From Rhizobium sp. Q54 (GTDB lineage Bacteria > Pseudomonadota > Alphaproteobacteria > Reyranellales > Reyranellaceae), in assembly GCA_945903635.1 (NCBI GenBank), contig CAMDOT010000002.1, forward strand, positions 1 through 64,000: a stretch of 64,000 bases of DNA, written 5' to 3'. Below are positions 42,515 through 53,194 of this stretch, in pieces. Numbering within the stretch: the stretch's first letter is position 1; the number at the start of each line of letters is the position of its first letter. Both the position numbers and the translations under genes were made by a program. The notes beneath the pieces are model-generated. The model saw only the letters and a list, made by a program, of their open reading frames with translations, did not search any database and had not been told where the DNA came from.

Positions 42515-43951
42515 CTAGATGCCGAGGGGAAGGGTTTCGGGCGGGGGCGTCGTGTTGACGACGCCCGACGGCGGCACGGTGCCGCCGACGATCAGCGCCG
42601 CCTGGAGATCGGCGACCGCCAGGTGGTAGTCGCGCAACGCATCGAGGGACGCGACGTTGGCCGCGATGCGTTCGCGCTCCTCGATCAGGACCTCGAAGAC
42701 ATCGACCAGCATGCCGTTGTAGCGCAGCAGGACCTCGGCCGAGATCTGGCGGCGCAGCGGCACGATGCGGGTCTGGTAGTACCGGGCGATGTCGTAGGTC
42801 GCCCGGTAGGTCGTATAGGCGACGCGCGCCTCGGAGCGCGCATTGACCGAGCGCTCGGTCAATCGGTTGACCGCCCGCATGTAGATTTCCCGGGCGGTCA
42901 CCGTTCTCGCCTCGCCGGTATCGAAGATCGGGATCACGATGCCGAGTTCGAGGCCGTAGCGGTTCTTCGACGACTGCTCGCCGGCGTCGTTGGTCTCGAC
43001 CTCGTTGCGGTAGCCCAGGCCCAGCTCGAGGAAGGACAGGTAGCGCGTGGCGTTCACGAAACCGACCGACTTGGCCAGGGTGACGATCTCGTAGCGCAGG
43101 ATGATGAGGTCGACGCGCCGCCGCATGGCCTCGACCTCGACATTCGCCAGCGCGTCCGCCGCCGCCGGCAGCGCCACAAGCCGCGGCGGCAACTTGTAAT
43201 CGAGGTCCGTCCCCCATACGCCCAGCAGGCGATTGAGGGCCTCTCGCGTGCCGGAGACGCTCAGCCGCGCCTGGGCCACCTGGGCGCTCAAATCAGCATA
43301 GAAAACGGAAACGCGGGCCTGATCGAGCTTGTTGGCGGCGCCGGTTTCGCCGAGCTGCTTCATCATCCTGGCCGAGGCATCGGCGGTTTGCCGCGACTGT
43401 TCGAGCAGCGCCAGTCGCTGCTGGGCCGCGATGGCGCGGACATAGGCGCGCCGCACGTCGATGGTCAGGCTGAGCGTCGTGGCGACCGCCCGATAGCGCG
43501 CTTCCTCGAACTCGCGCTTGGCAATTTCCGTCCTTCTCGGCAGCGTGGCCAACGCCAGGAGGTTGCCGACGAGCTGGAAGCCGACTTCCGCGAAGCCGCC
43601 GGTGCCAAAGTTGCGTCCCACGGTGAGCGCGGGATTTGGCGGCAAGCTCGTCTGCACATACTCGGCTTCGGAGACGCCGAGATCGTTGTAGGCCGCCTGC
43701 AGGCCGCGATTGTTGAGCAGTGCGACCTGTACCGCCGACTCCTCGCTCAGGGGTTCGGCGAGAAGCGTCTGCACGCGTTCGCGGGCGCGTCGATGATCTT
43801 CAGGCGACGAGAGTTTCCCGGCATCCTTGCCGATCTCCTTTCGAACGCCGTCCGTGACCGGCGCCATGCCGCCGTCGTCGGTGAACTTGGCGCATCCGGC
43901 GGCCAACAGGCCCAGCAGAACGGTGAGGCCGACCTTGGAGGCCGCACTCAT
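42515..43951 (-). CDS. TolC family outer-membrane efflux lipoprotein (CusC-like)
   Basis: This 478-residue protein has a lipobox LLAAGC near the N-terminus and then an outer-membrane efflux domain with two coiled-coil repeats. Conserved parts include LLNNRGLQAAYNDLGVSEAE and the second-half FDTGEARTVTAREIYMRAVNRL. It is probably the outer channel for the CusBA pump encoded on the other strand. Its ATG overlaps the stop of the small lipoprotein upstream by 4 bp. Confidence 0.87.
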   Translation of the reverse strand: MSAASKVGLTVLLGLLAAGCAKFTDDGGMAPVTDGVRKEIGKDAGKLSSPEDHRRARERVQTLLAEPLSEESAVQVALLNNRGLQAAYNDLGVSEAEYVQTSLPPNPALTVGRNFGTGGFAEVGFQLVGNLLALATLPRRTEIAKREFEEARYRAVATTLSLTIDVRRAYVRAIAAQQRLALLEQSRQTADASARMMKQLGETGAANKLDQARVSVFYADLSAQVAQARLSVSGTREALNRLLGVWGTDLDYKLPPRLVALPAAADALANVEVEAMRRRVDLIILRYEIVTLAKSVGFVNATRYLSFLELGLGYRNEVETNDAGEQSSKNRYGLELGIVIPIFDTGEARTVTAREIYMRAVNRLTERSVNARSEARVAYTTYRATYDIARYYQTRIVPLRRQISAEVLLRYNGMLVDVFEVLIEERERIAANVASLDALRDYHLAVADLQAALIVGGTVPPSGVVNTTPPPETLPLGI

Positions 43952-44172
43952 GGCGACCGCCCCGCGCCGGGCGCGACGCGGTCGTTCAGCTCGCGCCACG
44001 GCTTCAGCCCGACCGGCACATGCGCGGCGGTTCCGGCCATGACGGGTGTGTAGGGCATGGCCGCGGCGGGGGCCTGCGGGTCGCCGGGGTCGGGCGACGG
44101 GGTTTCGGGCAGCGGCGAGGCACTGCAGCCTGACAAGAAGATGCCAAGCACCATGAACAGGTTGAGTTTCAT
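43948..44172 (-). CDS. Small lipoprotein before the TolC-type gene
   Basis: This 74-residue protein has a short signal with lipobox FLSGC and then a Pro-rich chain with no known domain. It is translationally coupled to the efflux lipoprotein by a 4-bp overlap. The role is unknown. It is the first gene of the minus-strand copper operon, with its promoter probably within 44173-44339. Confidence 0.65.
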   Translation of the reverse strand: MKLNLFMVLGIFLSGCSASPLPETPSPDPGDPQAPAAAMPYTPVMAGTAAHVPVGLKPWRELNDRVAPGAGRSP

Positions 44173-44339
44173 CTGGAACAATCCGGAATCGCGTAACGGT
44201 GATCGGGAACACGACGCACCCGCGCTGCACCACGTCACATGGCGGAGACGGGCCGAGGTTCCGCGTCAGTCGGATGTCCGAACGGCTGCGGCCTCACGGC
44301 GAGGCAGCGACCGGACACGCGCCTGAGGCGCGGACCGAA

Positions 44340-44792
44340 CTAGGCGAGTTTCGGAGGACGTTCCATGCGGTCGCCCGAACGACCGTGCAGGATCTCGGAA
44401 TTGCCGGGAAGACGCAGGCTTGGCCTATCGGGAACGGCCAAGGGACCTACGGGAAGCGTGGCGAGAGCGGCATGGCAGGCCATCGTGCAGCAGCCTGTAG
44501 CGTGATTGCCGTCACCTTGATCGTCGGAGCATGGGCCGCCGCCGGGCTTTGCGATGTGCGCCTGCTTCGACGAAACCACCGTCACGACGCCGCTCCGGTC
44601 GACAGAGCTTCGGTCGACGCCACTCCGGTCGATGGGGCTCGCCTCGTCATTCGACGCCACGACTGCGGAGGCGTGTCCGCCGCCGGAGCCGTGACCACCG
44701 TGCGCGGCGGCCGTCCCGACAGACAGCAAAAATCCCACCGCGGCGAGCGACAAGGCTCGCAGCAACCAGGAAATGGGATGGGCTCCACGCAT
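44340..44792 (-). CDS. Unknown His/Cys-rich exported protein
   Basis: This 150-residue protein has a signal or membrane helix ending near AAA-H, then HGGHGSGGGH. Three copies of a DRSxV unit follow, and then CSDDQ and CCTMACHAAL, which look like metal ligands. I do not recognise a characterised family. The start at 44792 excludes an N-terminal extension encoded by an 18-bp tandem repeat. It lies between csoR and the efflux operon on the same strand, so a copper role is inferred. Confidence 0.6.
   Translation of the reverse strand: MRGAHPISWLLRALSLAAVGFLLSVGTAAAHGGHGSGGGHASAVVASNDEASPIDRSGVDRSSVDRSGVVTVVSSKQAHIAKPGGGPCSDDQGDGNHATGCCTMACHAALATLPVGPLAVPDRPSLRLPGNSEILHGRSGDRMERPPKLA
44586..44630 (-). 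repeat. 15-bp coding tandem repeat (DRSxV) in the His/Cys-rich gene
   Basis: Three imperfect 15-bp units encode DRSGV, DRSSV and DRSGV at residues 55-69 of the exported protein. It is a low-complexity linker. Confidence 0.75.
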
Positions 44793-44820
44793 GACCGGGA
44801 AAATGAGTTGCCTGCCCCCT

Positions 44821-44856
44821 CCTGTCAATCGAGAGGCGCCTGTCAATCGAGAGGCG
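44821..44856. repeat. 18-bp perfect tandem repeat between csoR and the His/Cys-rich gene
   Basis: CCTGTCAATCGAGAGGCG occurs at 44821-44838 and again at 44839-44856. It lies upstream of the proposed start at 44792, in the gap after csoR. No regulatory meaning can be assigned. Confidence 0.9.
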
Positions 44857-44880
44857 CGATCACGTTGCTGCGACATGCTC

Positions 44881-45156
44881 TCACCGCCGACGACTGTCCA
44901 GCACTTCGAGCAACTCCTCGATCTTGGTCTTGCGGTCTTTTTCCGAGCCGCCGTGGAAAGCGTGCGCCACGCAATGCTGCAGATGGTCGTTCAGCGTCGC
45001 CTGCTCGACCTTGTCGAGGGCGGCACGAACGGCGCGGATCTGCGTCAGCACGTCGATGCAGTAGCGCTCTTCCTCGATCATGCGCGCCACGCCGCGCACC
45101 TGGCCTTCGATGCGGCCAAGGCGGGCGAGCTGGGATTTCTTGAGTTTCTCGTCCAT
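44881..45156 (-). CDS. csoR: CsoR-type copper-sensing repressor
   Basis: This 91-residue all-helical protein is a CsoR/RcnR family metal sensor. The fingerprint Cys-His-Cys of Cu(I)-sensing CsoR is present: Cys in EERYCIDV, and His and Cys in DHLQHC. It should repress copA, which is divergent across 29 bp that hold a palindrome. The ATG has no clear Shine-Dalgarno sequence. The start at 45156 fits the family length. Confidence 0.9.
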   Translation of the reverse strand: MDEKLKKSQLARLGRIEGQVRGVARMIEEERYCIDVLTQIRAVRAALDKVEQATLNDHLQHCVAHAFHGGSEKDRKTKIEELLEVLDSRRR

Positions 45157-45165
45157 GGCTTGAAC

Positions 45166-45184
45166 TATACCCCCGTAGGGTATA
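45166..45184. promoter_or_regulatory. CsoR operator in the csoR/copA divergent gap
   Basis: TATACCC-CCGTA-GGGTATA is a perfect 7-bp inverted repeat of the C/G-run type bound by CsoR repressors. It fills most of the 29-bp gap between the csoR ATG (45156) and the copA ATG (45186). A repressor here would block both genes. Promoter boxes must lie partly inside coding DNA or overlap this site. Confidence 0.8.
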
Positions 45185-45185
45185 A

Positions 45186-47552
<2,367 letters not shown>

Positions 47553-47636
47553 GAGGTATCCGCCTGCGACATTTCGGGACGGCCTTGTCGCTTTGCACTT
47601 GATCTGCAGTCGGCCGGGGCGGAAATTATCCGGACC

Positions 47637-47984
47637 ATGCGTCTGATCGACCGCTCGCCCCGCGCCGCCAACGCCGTCTGGACCGTATCCCCCGGCGGCG
47701 AGCTGTTCGTTGCGTCGGTTGTGATCTGCATGATCCTGGCGTCGTTCGGCGACGCCGTCGATCCGGCCTGGATCGGCGAAGCCGGCCTCGAGGTCGCCCT
47801 GTTCGACCTCGGCGGCGAGTTCTCGGTGCTGGCGATGCGGCACTGGCATCTCCTGCAACTGCTGCTGGGCGGCGCCGCGCTGGCAGTCGGCATCACTGTC
47901 CTGCGCATCGGCGGCACCACCTTCTTCAAGGCGCTGCGCCCTGCCCCGTCCGGGGGCGTCGAGAAGGTTCCAATAAAGCTCTGA
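47637..47984 (+). CDS. Hypothetical small membrane protein
   Basis: This 115-residue protein has two hydrophobic segments (LFVASVVICMILASF and LLQLLLGGAALAVGITVL) and no motif that I recognise. It starts 84 bp after copA on the same strand and could be in its transcription unit. The Shine-Dalgarno sequence is weak. Confidence 0.55.
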   Translation: MRLIDRSPRAANAVWTVSPGGELFVASVVICMILASFGDAVDPAWIGEAGLEVALFDLGGEFSVLAMRHWHLLQLLLGGAALAVGITVLRIGGTTFFKALRPAPSGGVEKVPIKL

Positions 47985-48052
47985 CGACAGACTGAAACCG
48001 CCTGCGACTCATCGAGCCGACGGCTTGCGTTCATTTTTCGTTGGAGATCATC

Positions 48053-48958
48053 GTGGAGCTCGAGTTCTTTTCGGCCGCCTTTCTGTCGGCCCTGTTCACC
48101 ATCATCCTGATCGACCTGGTGCTGGCGGGCGACAATGCCCTCATCATCGGCCTGGTCGCCCGCAACCTGCCCAAGGACACCCAGAACAGGGTCATCTTCT
48201 GGGGCACCTTCGGCGCCATCGCCATCCGCGCCGCGATGGCCATCCTCGTGGTCTACATCCTGGCCGTGCCCGGCTTCATGCTGGGCGGCGGCCTCGCCCT
48301 GGTCTGGATCGCGCGCAAGCTGCTCACACCCGACTCGGATACCGAGGCGAGCCATCTCGCCAAGGCGCCGGCCGCGACCTTCGCTGCCGCGGTGCGTACC
48401 ATCGTGATCGCCGACGCGGTCATGGGCGTCGACAACGTGCTGGCGATCGGCGGCGCGGCCCACGGCAGCATCCTGCTGATCGTGCTGGGCCTCGCCATCA
48501 GCGTGCCGATCATCGTCTGGGGCAGCCAGCTCGTCATCAAGCTGGTCGACCGCTTTCCTTCGATCATCCTGCTGGGCGGTGCGGTGCTGGCCTGGACCGC
48601 CTACTCGATGATCGTGCGCGAACCGCTGCTGATGGCATGGTTCGAGGCCCATACCGCCACCAAGCTGATCCTGGCGATCCTGATCTTCTCGATCTCGCTC
48701 GGCCCCTGGTACAGCGAGCGGCTGTCGGAGAACATGAAGCCGCTGGTTGTCCTGCTGCCGGCGCTACTGGTGTGGATGCTGGGCTTCGAGGTCGCGGCCA
48801 GCGTCTGGAAGGTCCAGGTCGACTACCTGCTCGCCCGCGAGCAGGGCGAGTACATGCTCGAGGGCCTGCGCTGGCTGGGCTGGCTGCCGTTGGCGGCGGC
48901 GTTCCTGTGGCTGCGCGAGCAGGTCGTGAAGCGCAACGCACGCTCGGCACGCGCATAG
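48053..48958 (+). CDS. TerC/YjbE family membrane protein
   Basis: This 301-residue integral membrane protein belongs to the TerC superfamily (Mn2+ export in some members). The signature Asp-rich helix segments are IDLVLAGDNALIIGLVARNLP and the repeat copy VIADAVMGVDNVLAI. The GTG at 48053, 6 bp after TTGGAG, is preferred over a TTG at 48041 because it begins like YjbE proteins. No yybP-ykoY manganese riboswitch fits in the 68-bp gap upstream. Confidence 0.88.
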   Translation: MELEFFSAAFLSALFTIILIDLVLAGDNALIIGLVARNLPKDTQNRVIFWGTFGAIAIRAAMAILVVYILAVPGFMLGGGLALVWIARKLLTPDSDTEASHLAKAPAATFAAAVRTIVIADAVMGVDNVLAIGGAAHGSILLIVLGLAISVPIIVWGSQLVIKLVDRFPSIILLGGAVLAWTAYSMIVREPLLMAWFEAHTATKLILAILIFSISLGPWYSERLSENMKPLVVLLPALLVWMLGFEVAASVWKVQVDYLLAREQGEYMLEGLRWLGWLPLAAAFLWLREQVVKRNARSARA

Positions 48959-49030
48959 AGGCGCGCGCATAAGGTAGAGGGACCTTACGGGAGCTTGCGG
49001 GAGACATCATTGCCGGCGTAACAGCGCGGC

Positions 49031-49351
49031 ATGACCCGCAAGCTCCTGCCTGTTTTGCTACTGCTCTCCGCCGCCGCCTGCACGAGGAGCGGCGACACGG
49101 TCCCGGCGGCGACCGCCGCCCCGCCTGCAAGCCCCGCCAGGACCTATACCGCAAGCGAAGACAGGGACTATTGCGGCCAGCTCGCGGGCCTCTATCTCCG
49201 CTACGAGGGCAGCATCGGCGCCCGCGTCATGCCCGACGTCAACGTGAGTGCCGCGATCAACGAGTGCGCCAAGGGCAACTATGCCGCCGGCATCCCGACG
49301 CTCGAACGGGTTCTGCGCGACTCCGACTTCACCCTGCCGAAGCGGTCATGA
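49031..49351 (+). CDS. Small lipoprotein of unknown function
   Basis: This 106-residue protein has a lipoprotein signal with lipobox SAAAC near residue 17 and a Ser/Thr/Ala/Pro-rich linker. A short conserved-looking domain has two Cys (DYCGQLAGLYLRY and INECAKGNY) that may pair. The family is unknown. It is a single gene between terC and the convergent oxygenase. Confidence 0.65.
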   Translation: MTRKLLPVLLLLSAAACTRSGDTVPAATAAPPASPARTYTASEDRDYCGQLAGLYLRYEGSIGARVMPDVNVSAAINECAKGNYAAGIPTLERVLRDSDFTLPKRS

Positions 49352-49387
49352 CACGCTGAGGCCGGTCCCGGCCATTGTGCTGTTTGG

Positions 49388-50410
49388 CTATTCCGCAGCG
49401 GCCTCGACGACCTCGCCGGTCGTGATCTTGTTCAGGTCGGCACCCCATAGTTTGCGCGTCGCCTTGAACCGCGACATCAGGAACTCGCCTGACTGGATGG
49501 GCGGGTACTGCGCCTCGGCATCGCCGACACCGAGATCGCGCGGATCGACGATGGTGCGAAAATTGGGATTGCAGAACAGCGGCATCGAGTAGCGCGACCT
49601 GTCCTGCAGATGCACGACGCGATGCACCGTCGCCTGGAAGCGCCCGTTGGTCCATCGCTTCATCAACTCGCCGATGTTGATCACGTAGCTGCCGCGGAGC
49701 GGCGTCGCCGAAATCCACTGGCCATCCTTGCCCATGACCTCGAGGCCGCCCAGGCTGTCCTGCCACAGGATGGTGACGATGCCGTGGTCGGTGTGCGGTC
49801 CCGAGGCCTGATCCGAGACGTGCAGGCCGGCGGCGCCGAGATAGTGGTTGATCACCATGTCGGCGACCGGCTTGGTGAAGTGGCTGGTGAAGAAATCGTC
49901 GGGCTTGCCGAGATAGATCGCGAAGCCCTCCAGGATCTTCATGCCGAGCTGGTAGGTGGCCATGTAGTAGGGCTCGACGGCCTCGCGGAAACCCGGCAGC
50001 TCCGGCCACAAGTTGGGGGCGTAGAATGGCGTGCCGGCCTTGACCTCGGGATCGTCGGCGGTCACCGGAAAGCCCAGATCGAAGCTGTCCTTGGCGTTGG
50101 TCTTGCCGTTGCGGTGGACGCTGTCCCAGATGTCGCGATAGCCACGGTTGTTGCTGTTGGCCTTGATCTTGAGCTTCTCGGCTTCGGGCAGGGCGAAGAA
50201 CCTGTCGGCCTGGGCGACCGCGCGATCGATGGTCTCGACCGGTACGTTGTGGTTCACGGCATAGAAGAAACCGATGTCATCGCAGGCCGCGCCGAGCTTG
50301 GCGGCGACCGCTTTCCTGGCGGCCGGATCGCTCGAGTAGAGCCCGCCGATGTCGATCACCGGGATGCTGGCCGGCATCGCCTGGGTTTGTGCTGAAAGAC
50401 CTGCTGCCAT
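49388..50410 (-). CDS. Isopenicillin N synthase family 2-oxoglutarate/Fe(II) dioxygenase
   Basis: This 340-residue oxygenase has the double-stranded beta-helix fold. The DIOX-N half starts with IPVIDIGGLYSSD. The Fe(II) ligands are in HTDHGIVTIL and in TVHRVVHL, with the 2-oxoglutarate-type Arg-Ser pair in RYSMPLF. The substrate is unknown. The ATG at 50410 is preferred over the one at 50422. It lies on the same strand as, and downstream of, the ABC importer genes, 50 bp after the permease stop. Confidence 0.88.
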   Translation of the reverse strand: MAAGLSAQTQAMPASIPVIDIGGLYSSDPAARKAVAAKLGAACDDIGFFYAVNHNVPVETIDRAVAQADRFFALPEAEKLKIKANSNNRGYRDIWDSVHRNGKTNAKDSFDLGFPVTADDPEVKAGTPFYAPNLWPELPGFREAVEPYYMATYQLGMKILEGFAIYLGKPDDFFTSHFTKPVADMVINHYLGAAGLHVSDQASGPHTDHGIVTILWQDSLGGLEVMGKDGQWISATPLRGSYVINIGELMKRWTNGRFQATVHRVVHLQDRSRYSMPLFCNPNFRTIVDPRDLGVGDAEAQYPPIQSGEFLMSRFKATRKLWGADLNKITTGEVVEAAAE

Positions 50411-50460
50411 GACCGCCTCCAACGTCCCAGATACCTAGTTGAGCAACCTAGCTGAGAAGC

Positions 50461-51306
50461 CTATCCGCGCCGCTGCTCGCCGGCCGTGCGCCAGTCCAGC
50501 CGTTTTCCCAGCGCGTGTACGAACGAATATATCAGAAAAGACAGGGCCGTCGCGAGCAGGGCAACGGCATAGACCTTGTCGCCCCGGTAGTTCTGCATTG
50601 CATGATTGATGACGTAGCCGAGGCCGGTCGATGAGATCATCCACTCGGCGGCAATGGCCACGATGATCGATCCGCTGCCGGTGATCTCCTGGGCCGCCAC
50701 GATGGAGGGCAGCGCATAGGGCAGCCGCACCCGGCTGAAGGTCTGCCACCAGCTGGCATTCAGGATGCGCATGCGGTCGAGCTGGACCTCGTCGGCCGCC
50801 CGCAACCCATGCATCGTGTTGATCAGGACCGGGAAGAAGCCGGCCAGTGCCACGATCGTGGTCTTGCTCAGGATCGAATCGCCGAAGGCCAGCATCAGGA
50901 CGGAAATCAGGGCAATATAGGGCACGTTGCGCAGCGTGATGGCCGCCGGCATCAGCATGTGCCGCGTCGGCGGCAGCAGGTCGAACAGCACCGCAAGCCC
51001 GATGCCCGCCACGTTGGCCCACAGGAAACCGATCGCCGCCACCTGCAGGGTCGCCAGCAGGTGCCCGAAGATGAAGGCGCGCTCCTCCCACAATACCTCC
51101 AGCACGCGCTCGGGCAGCGGGATCACGAAGGCGGGCAGGCCCGAAAACCAGATCGCCAGGTACCAGAGCAGCAGCACCGAAACGACCGGCATCGCCATCC
51201 GCATCACCAGCCACAGCACGCGCCTGGCCCAGCGGACCGACGATGTCGTCCGGAGCCCGGTGCCCGTGACCTTGGCGCTTTGCTTCAGGGCGACGTCCGC
51301 CGGCAT
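50461..51306 (-). CDS. ABC transporter permease (SsuC/TauC-like)
   Basis: This 281-residue inner-membrane protein has about six hydrophobic helices and the EAA-like motif in ALYRRILP-type position (ILNASWWQTFSRVRLPYALPSI), as in the BPD transp-1 permeases of nitrate, sulfonate, taurine and hydroxymethylpyrimidine importers. The ATG overlaps the ATPase stop by one base (TGATG). The ligand follows from the binding protein and is not known. Confidence 0.88.
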   Translation of the reverse strand: MPADVALKQSAKVTGTGLRTTSSVRWARRVLWLVMRMAMPVVSVLLLWYLAIWFSGLPAFVIPLPERVLEVLWEERAFIFGHLLATLQVAAIGFLWANVAGIGLAVLFDLLPPTRHMLMPAAITLRNVPYIALISVLMLAFGDSILSKTTIVALAGFFPVLINTMHGLRAADEVQLDRMRILNASWWQTFSRVRLPYALPSIVAAQEITGSGSIIVAIAAEWMISSTGLGYVINHAMQNYRGDKVYAVALLATALSFLIYSFVHALGKRLDWRTAGEQRRG

Positions 51307-52055
51307 CAGGCGGCCGCCTGATGCATCAGCAGGCCGCGCACGTGGGCCGCGATGGCGACGAAGCGTGGATCCTGACGGAACGCGTGACTACGCGGCCGCG
51401 GTACCGGCACCGACACGACCTCGATCACGCGGCCGGGCGCCGGCGAGAACACCAGCAGCCGGTCGGCCAGCATGACCGCCTCATCGATGTGATGGGTGAC
51501 GAACAGCACGGTCTTGGGCCGAACGCTGAGTTCGCGGTCGAACCACTCGCCGATTTCCTCGCGCTTCATCTCGTCGAGGGCGGCGAACGGCTCGTCCATC
51601 AGCAGCACGGAGGGATCGTGCGCCATGGCGCTGGCGATGTTGACCCGCTGCAGCATCCCGCCGGACAACTCACGCGCCCGCTTGTTCTCATGGCCGGCCA
51701 GGCCGAATTCGGCCAGCACCTTGGCCGGATCGAACCCGACGCGGCCGGCGATCTTCTGCGTGAATCGAACATCGTCGATGGCGCGCTTCCACGGCAGCAC
51801 CGCCGGGCGCTGGGAGACGAGGCCGAGCAGGCGCTTGCGCCGCGCCTCGGCCGCCGAATCCTCGCCGATCCGGACCTCGCCGCTCGACGGATCCTGCAGG
51901 TCGGCGACGATGCGCAGCAACGTCGTCTTGCCGCATCCCGAAGGGCCGACCAGGGCAATGAACTCGCCGGCGGCGATCTCCAGATCGACCGGACGTAGCG
52001 CCCAGTTGTCGCCGAAGCGCCGCGAGACGTTTCGGATGGAGATCGGCGCGGCCAT
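51306..52055 (-). CDS. ABC transporter ATP-binding protein (SsuB/TauB-like)
   Basis: This 249-residue ATPase has the Walker A GPSGCGKTTLLRIV, the signature LSGGMLQRVNIASAMA, Walker B VLLMDEPFAALDEMKR and the switch His in VTHHIDEAV. It energises the permease at 50461 with the binding protein at 52055, forming a standard three-gene importer. Its start overlaps the binding-protein stop by one base. Confidence 0.92.
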   Translation of the reverse strand: MAAPISIRNVSRRFGDNWALRPVDLEIAAGEFIALVGPSGCGKTTLLRIVADLQDPSSGEVRIGEDSAAEARRKRLLGLVSQRPAVLPWKRAIDDVRFTQKIAGRVGFDPAKVLAEFGLAGHENKRARELSGGMLQRVNIASAMAHDPSVLLMDEPFAALDEMKREEIGEWFDRELSVRPKTVLFVTHHIDEAVMLADRLLVFSPAPGRVIEVVSVPVPRPRSHAFRQDPRFVAIAAHVRGLLMHQAAA

Positions 52056-53077
52056 TACTTCTTGGGCAGGAAGGCGTCGGTCATGACCTCGGCCACCGGA
52101 ATGGCGCGCGGGATCTGCTCACCGTCCTTGAGGAATTCCACCATCTGCTCCCAGGTCGCCGGGTTCATCCAGAGCAGGCCGTTCTTCCTGGTGTCGTCGC
52201 TCTGGAACAGCGGGTTCTGCAGCTTGAAGCGCCAGGCGAGTTTCTTGGCGTCCTCGATCTGGCCCGGGAACTTGGCGAGGATGTCGACCGATTCATCGGG
52301 ATGATCGATCACGTACTGCATGCCGCGCTGCACCGCCTTGAGGTAGCGCCGCACCAGTTCCGGGTTCTTCTTCAGCATGTCGCCCGAGGTGAAGATCACG
52401 TCGGTGTAAGTCGGCACGCCCCACTCCGCGAGCCGAAGCGCCCGCCAGCTCTTGCCCTTGATCGTGGCCGGCGCGTCGGGTTTCGCCGCCTCGGTCTCGA
52501 TCTGGAACGTCTGGTTGATCACCCACCCGGAAAAATAATCGATCTGTCCGGCCATCAGCGGCTCGACGGTCGCCTTGACGAAAGTGACCTTCACCTTCGA
52601 GAGATCGATGTTGTTCTTCTTGGCGAAGGCCTTGAAGACGAACTCCGTCTCGGCCTGCACGCCGACGTTCTTGCCTTCCATGTCCTTGGGCTTCGACGGC
52701 GGGGCATCGGCTTCGGTGATGCTGATGTAGGACGACGGCGCCTGCTGGAAGAGCGTGCCGATCGCCACGACGTCGACCGGATCGCGCGCCGCGCGCGCCG
52801 AGATGATCTGCATGCCCTGGGTGGCGAGGCCGAACTGCGCCTGGCCGACGGCGACGATGGGAATCGGTTTCTTGCCCGGGCCGCCATCGACCGTCTTGTG
52901 GTCGATCCCCTCGTCCTTGAAGAACCCCTTGGCTTCGGCGACCAGGATCGGCGCGTACTCGCCGATGCGCAGCCAGCCGAGCTGGGTGACGGCGGTCATC
53001 TGCTGGGCCTCGGCGGCGGAAGCAGCAAGTCCGGCGATGCCGGCCACGACGACGGCCAGACGGCTCATGATCTTCAT
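52055..53077 (-). CDS. NMT1/THI5-like ABC substrate-binding protein
   Basis: This 340-residue periplasmic protein has a signal peptide ending near AEA-Q. The family segments are LGWLRIGEYAPILVAEAKGFFKDEG and VDGGPGKKPIPIVAVGQAQFGLA. Relatives bind nitrate, alkanesulfonates, taurine or pyrimidine precursors of thiamine; the ligand cannot be told. The ATG at 53077 with GGGGAACG upstream is preferred over a TTG at 53092. It is the first gene of the importer operon. Confidence 0.87.
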   Translation of the reverse strand: MKIMSRLAVVVAGIAGLAASAAEAQQMTAVTQLGWLRIGEYAPILVAEAKGFFKDEGIDHKTVDGGPGKKPIPIVAVGQAQFGLATQGMQIISARAARDPVDVVAIGTLFQQAPSSYISITEADAPPSKPKDMEGKNVGVQAETEFVFKAFAKKNNIDLSKVKVTFVKATVEPLMAGQIDYFSGWVINQTFQIETEAAKPDAPATIKGKSWRALRLAEWGVPTYTDVIFTSGDMLKKNPELVRRYLKAVQRGMQYVIDHPDESVDILAKFPGQIEDAKKLAWRFKLQNPLFQSDDTRKNGLLWMNPATWEQMVEFLKDGEQIPRAIPVAEVMTDAFLPKK

Positions 53078-53194
53078 GCCTGCGTTCCCCAAATCCCGAG
53101 TTCAAGTTCCGTGTTCAAGCCTCATATTGCCGGCAAATCTAGCATCGCCTGCGGTGCAAATGTCATGCCGGGGATGTCGAATATCCCGGCCGAT

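Noticed and set aside
47985-48052. yybP-ykoY manganese riboswitch before terC
   Set aside because: The gap is only 68 bp and lacks the paired loop motifs of that class.
53078-53194. TPP riboswitch before the NMT1/THI5-like importer
   Set aside because: No CTGAGA or other conserved TPP-aptamer parts are present, so a thiamine-precursor ligand is not supported.
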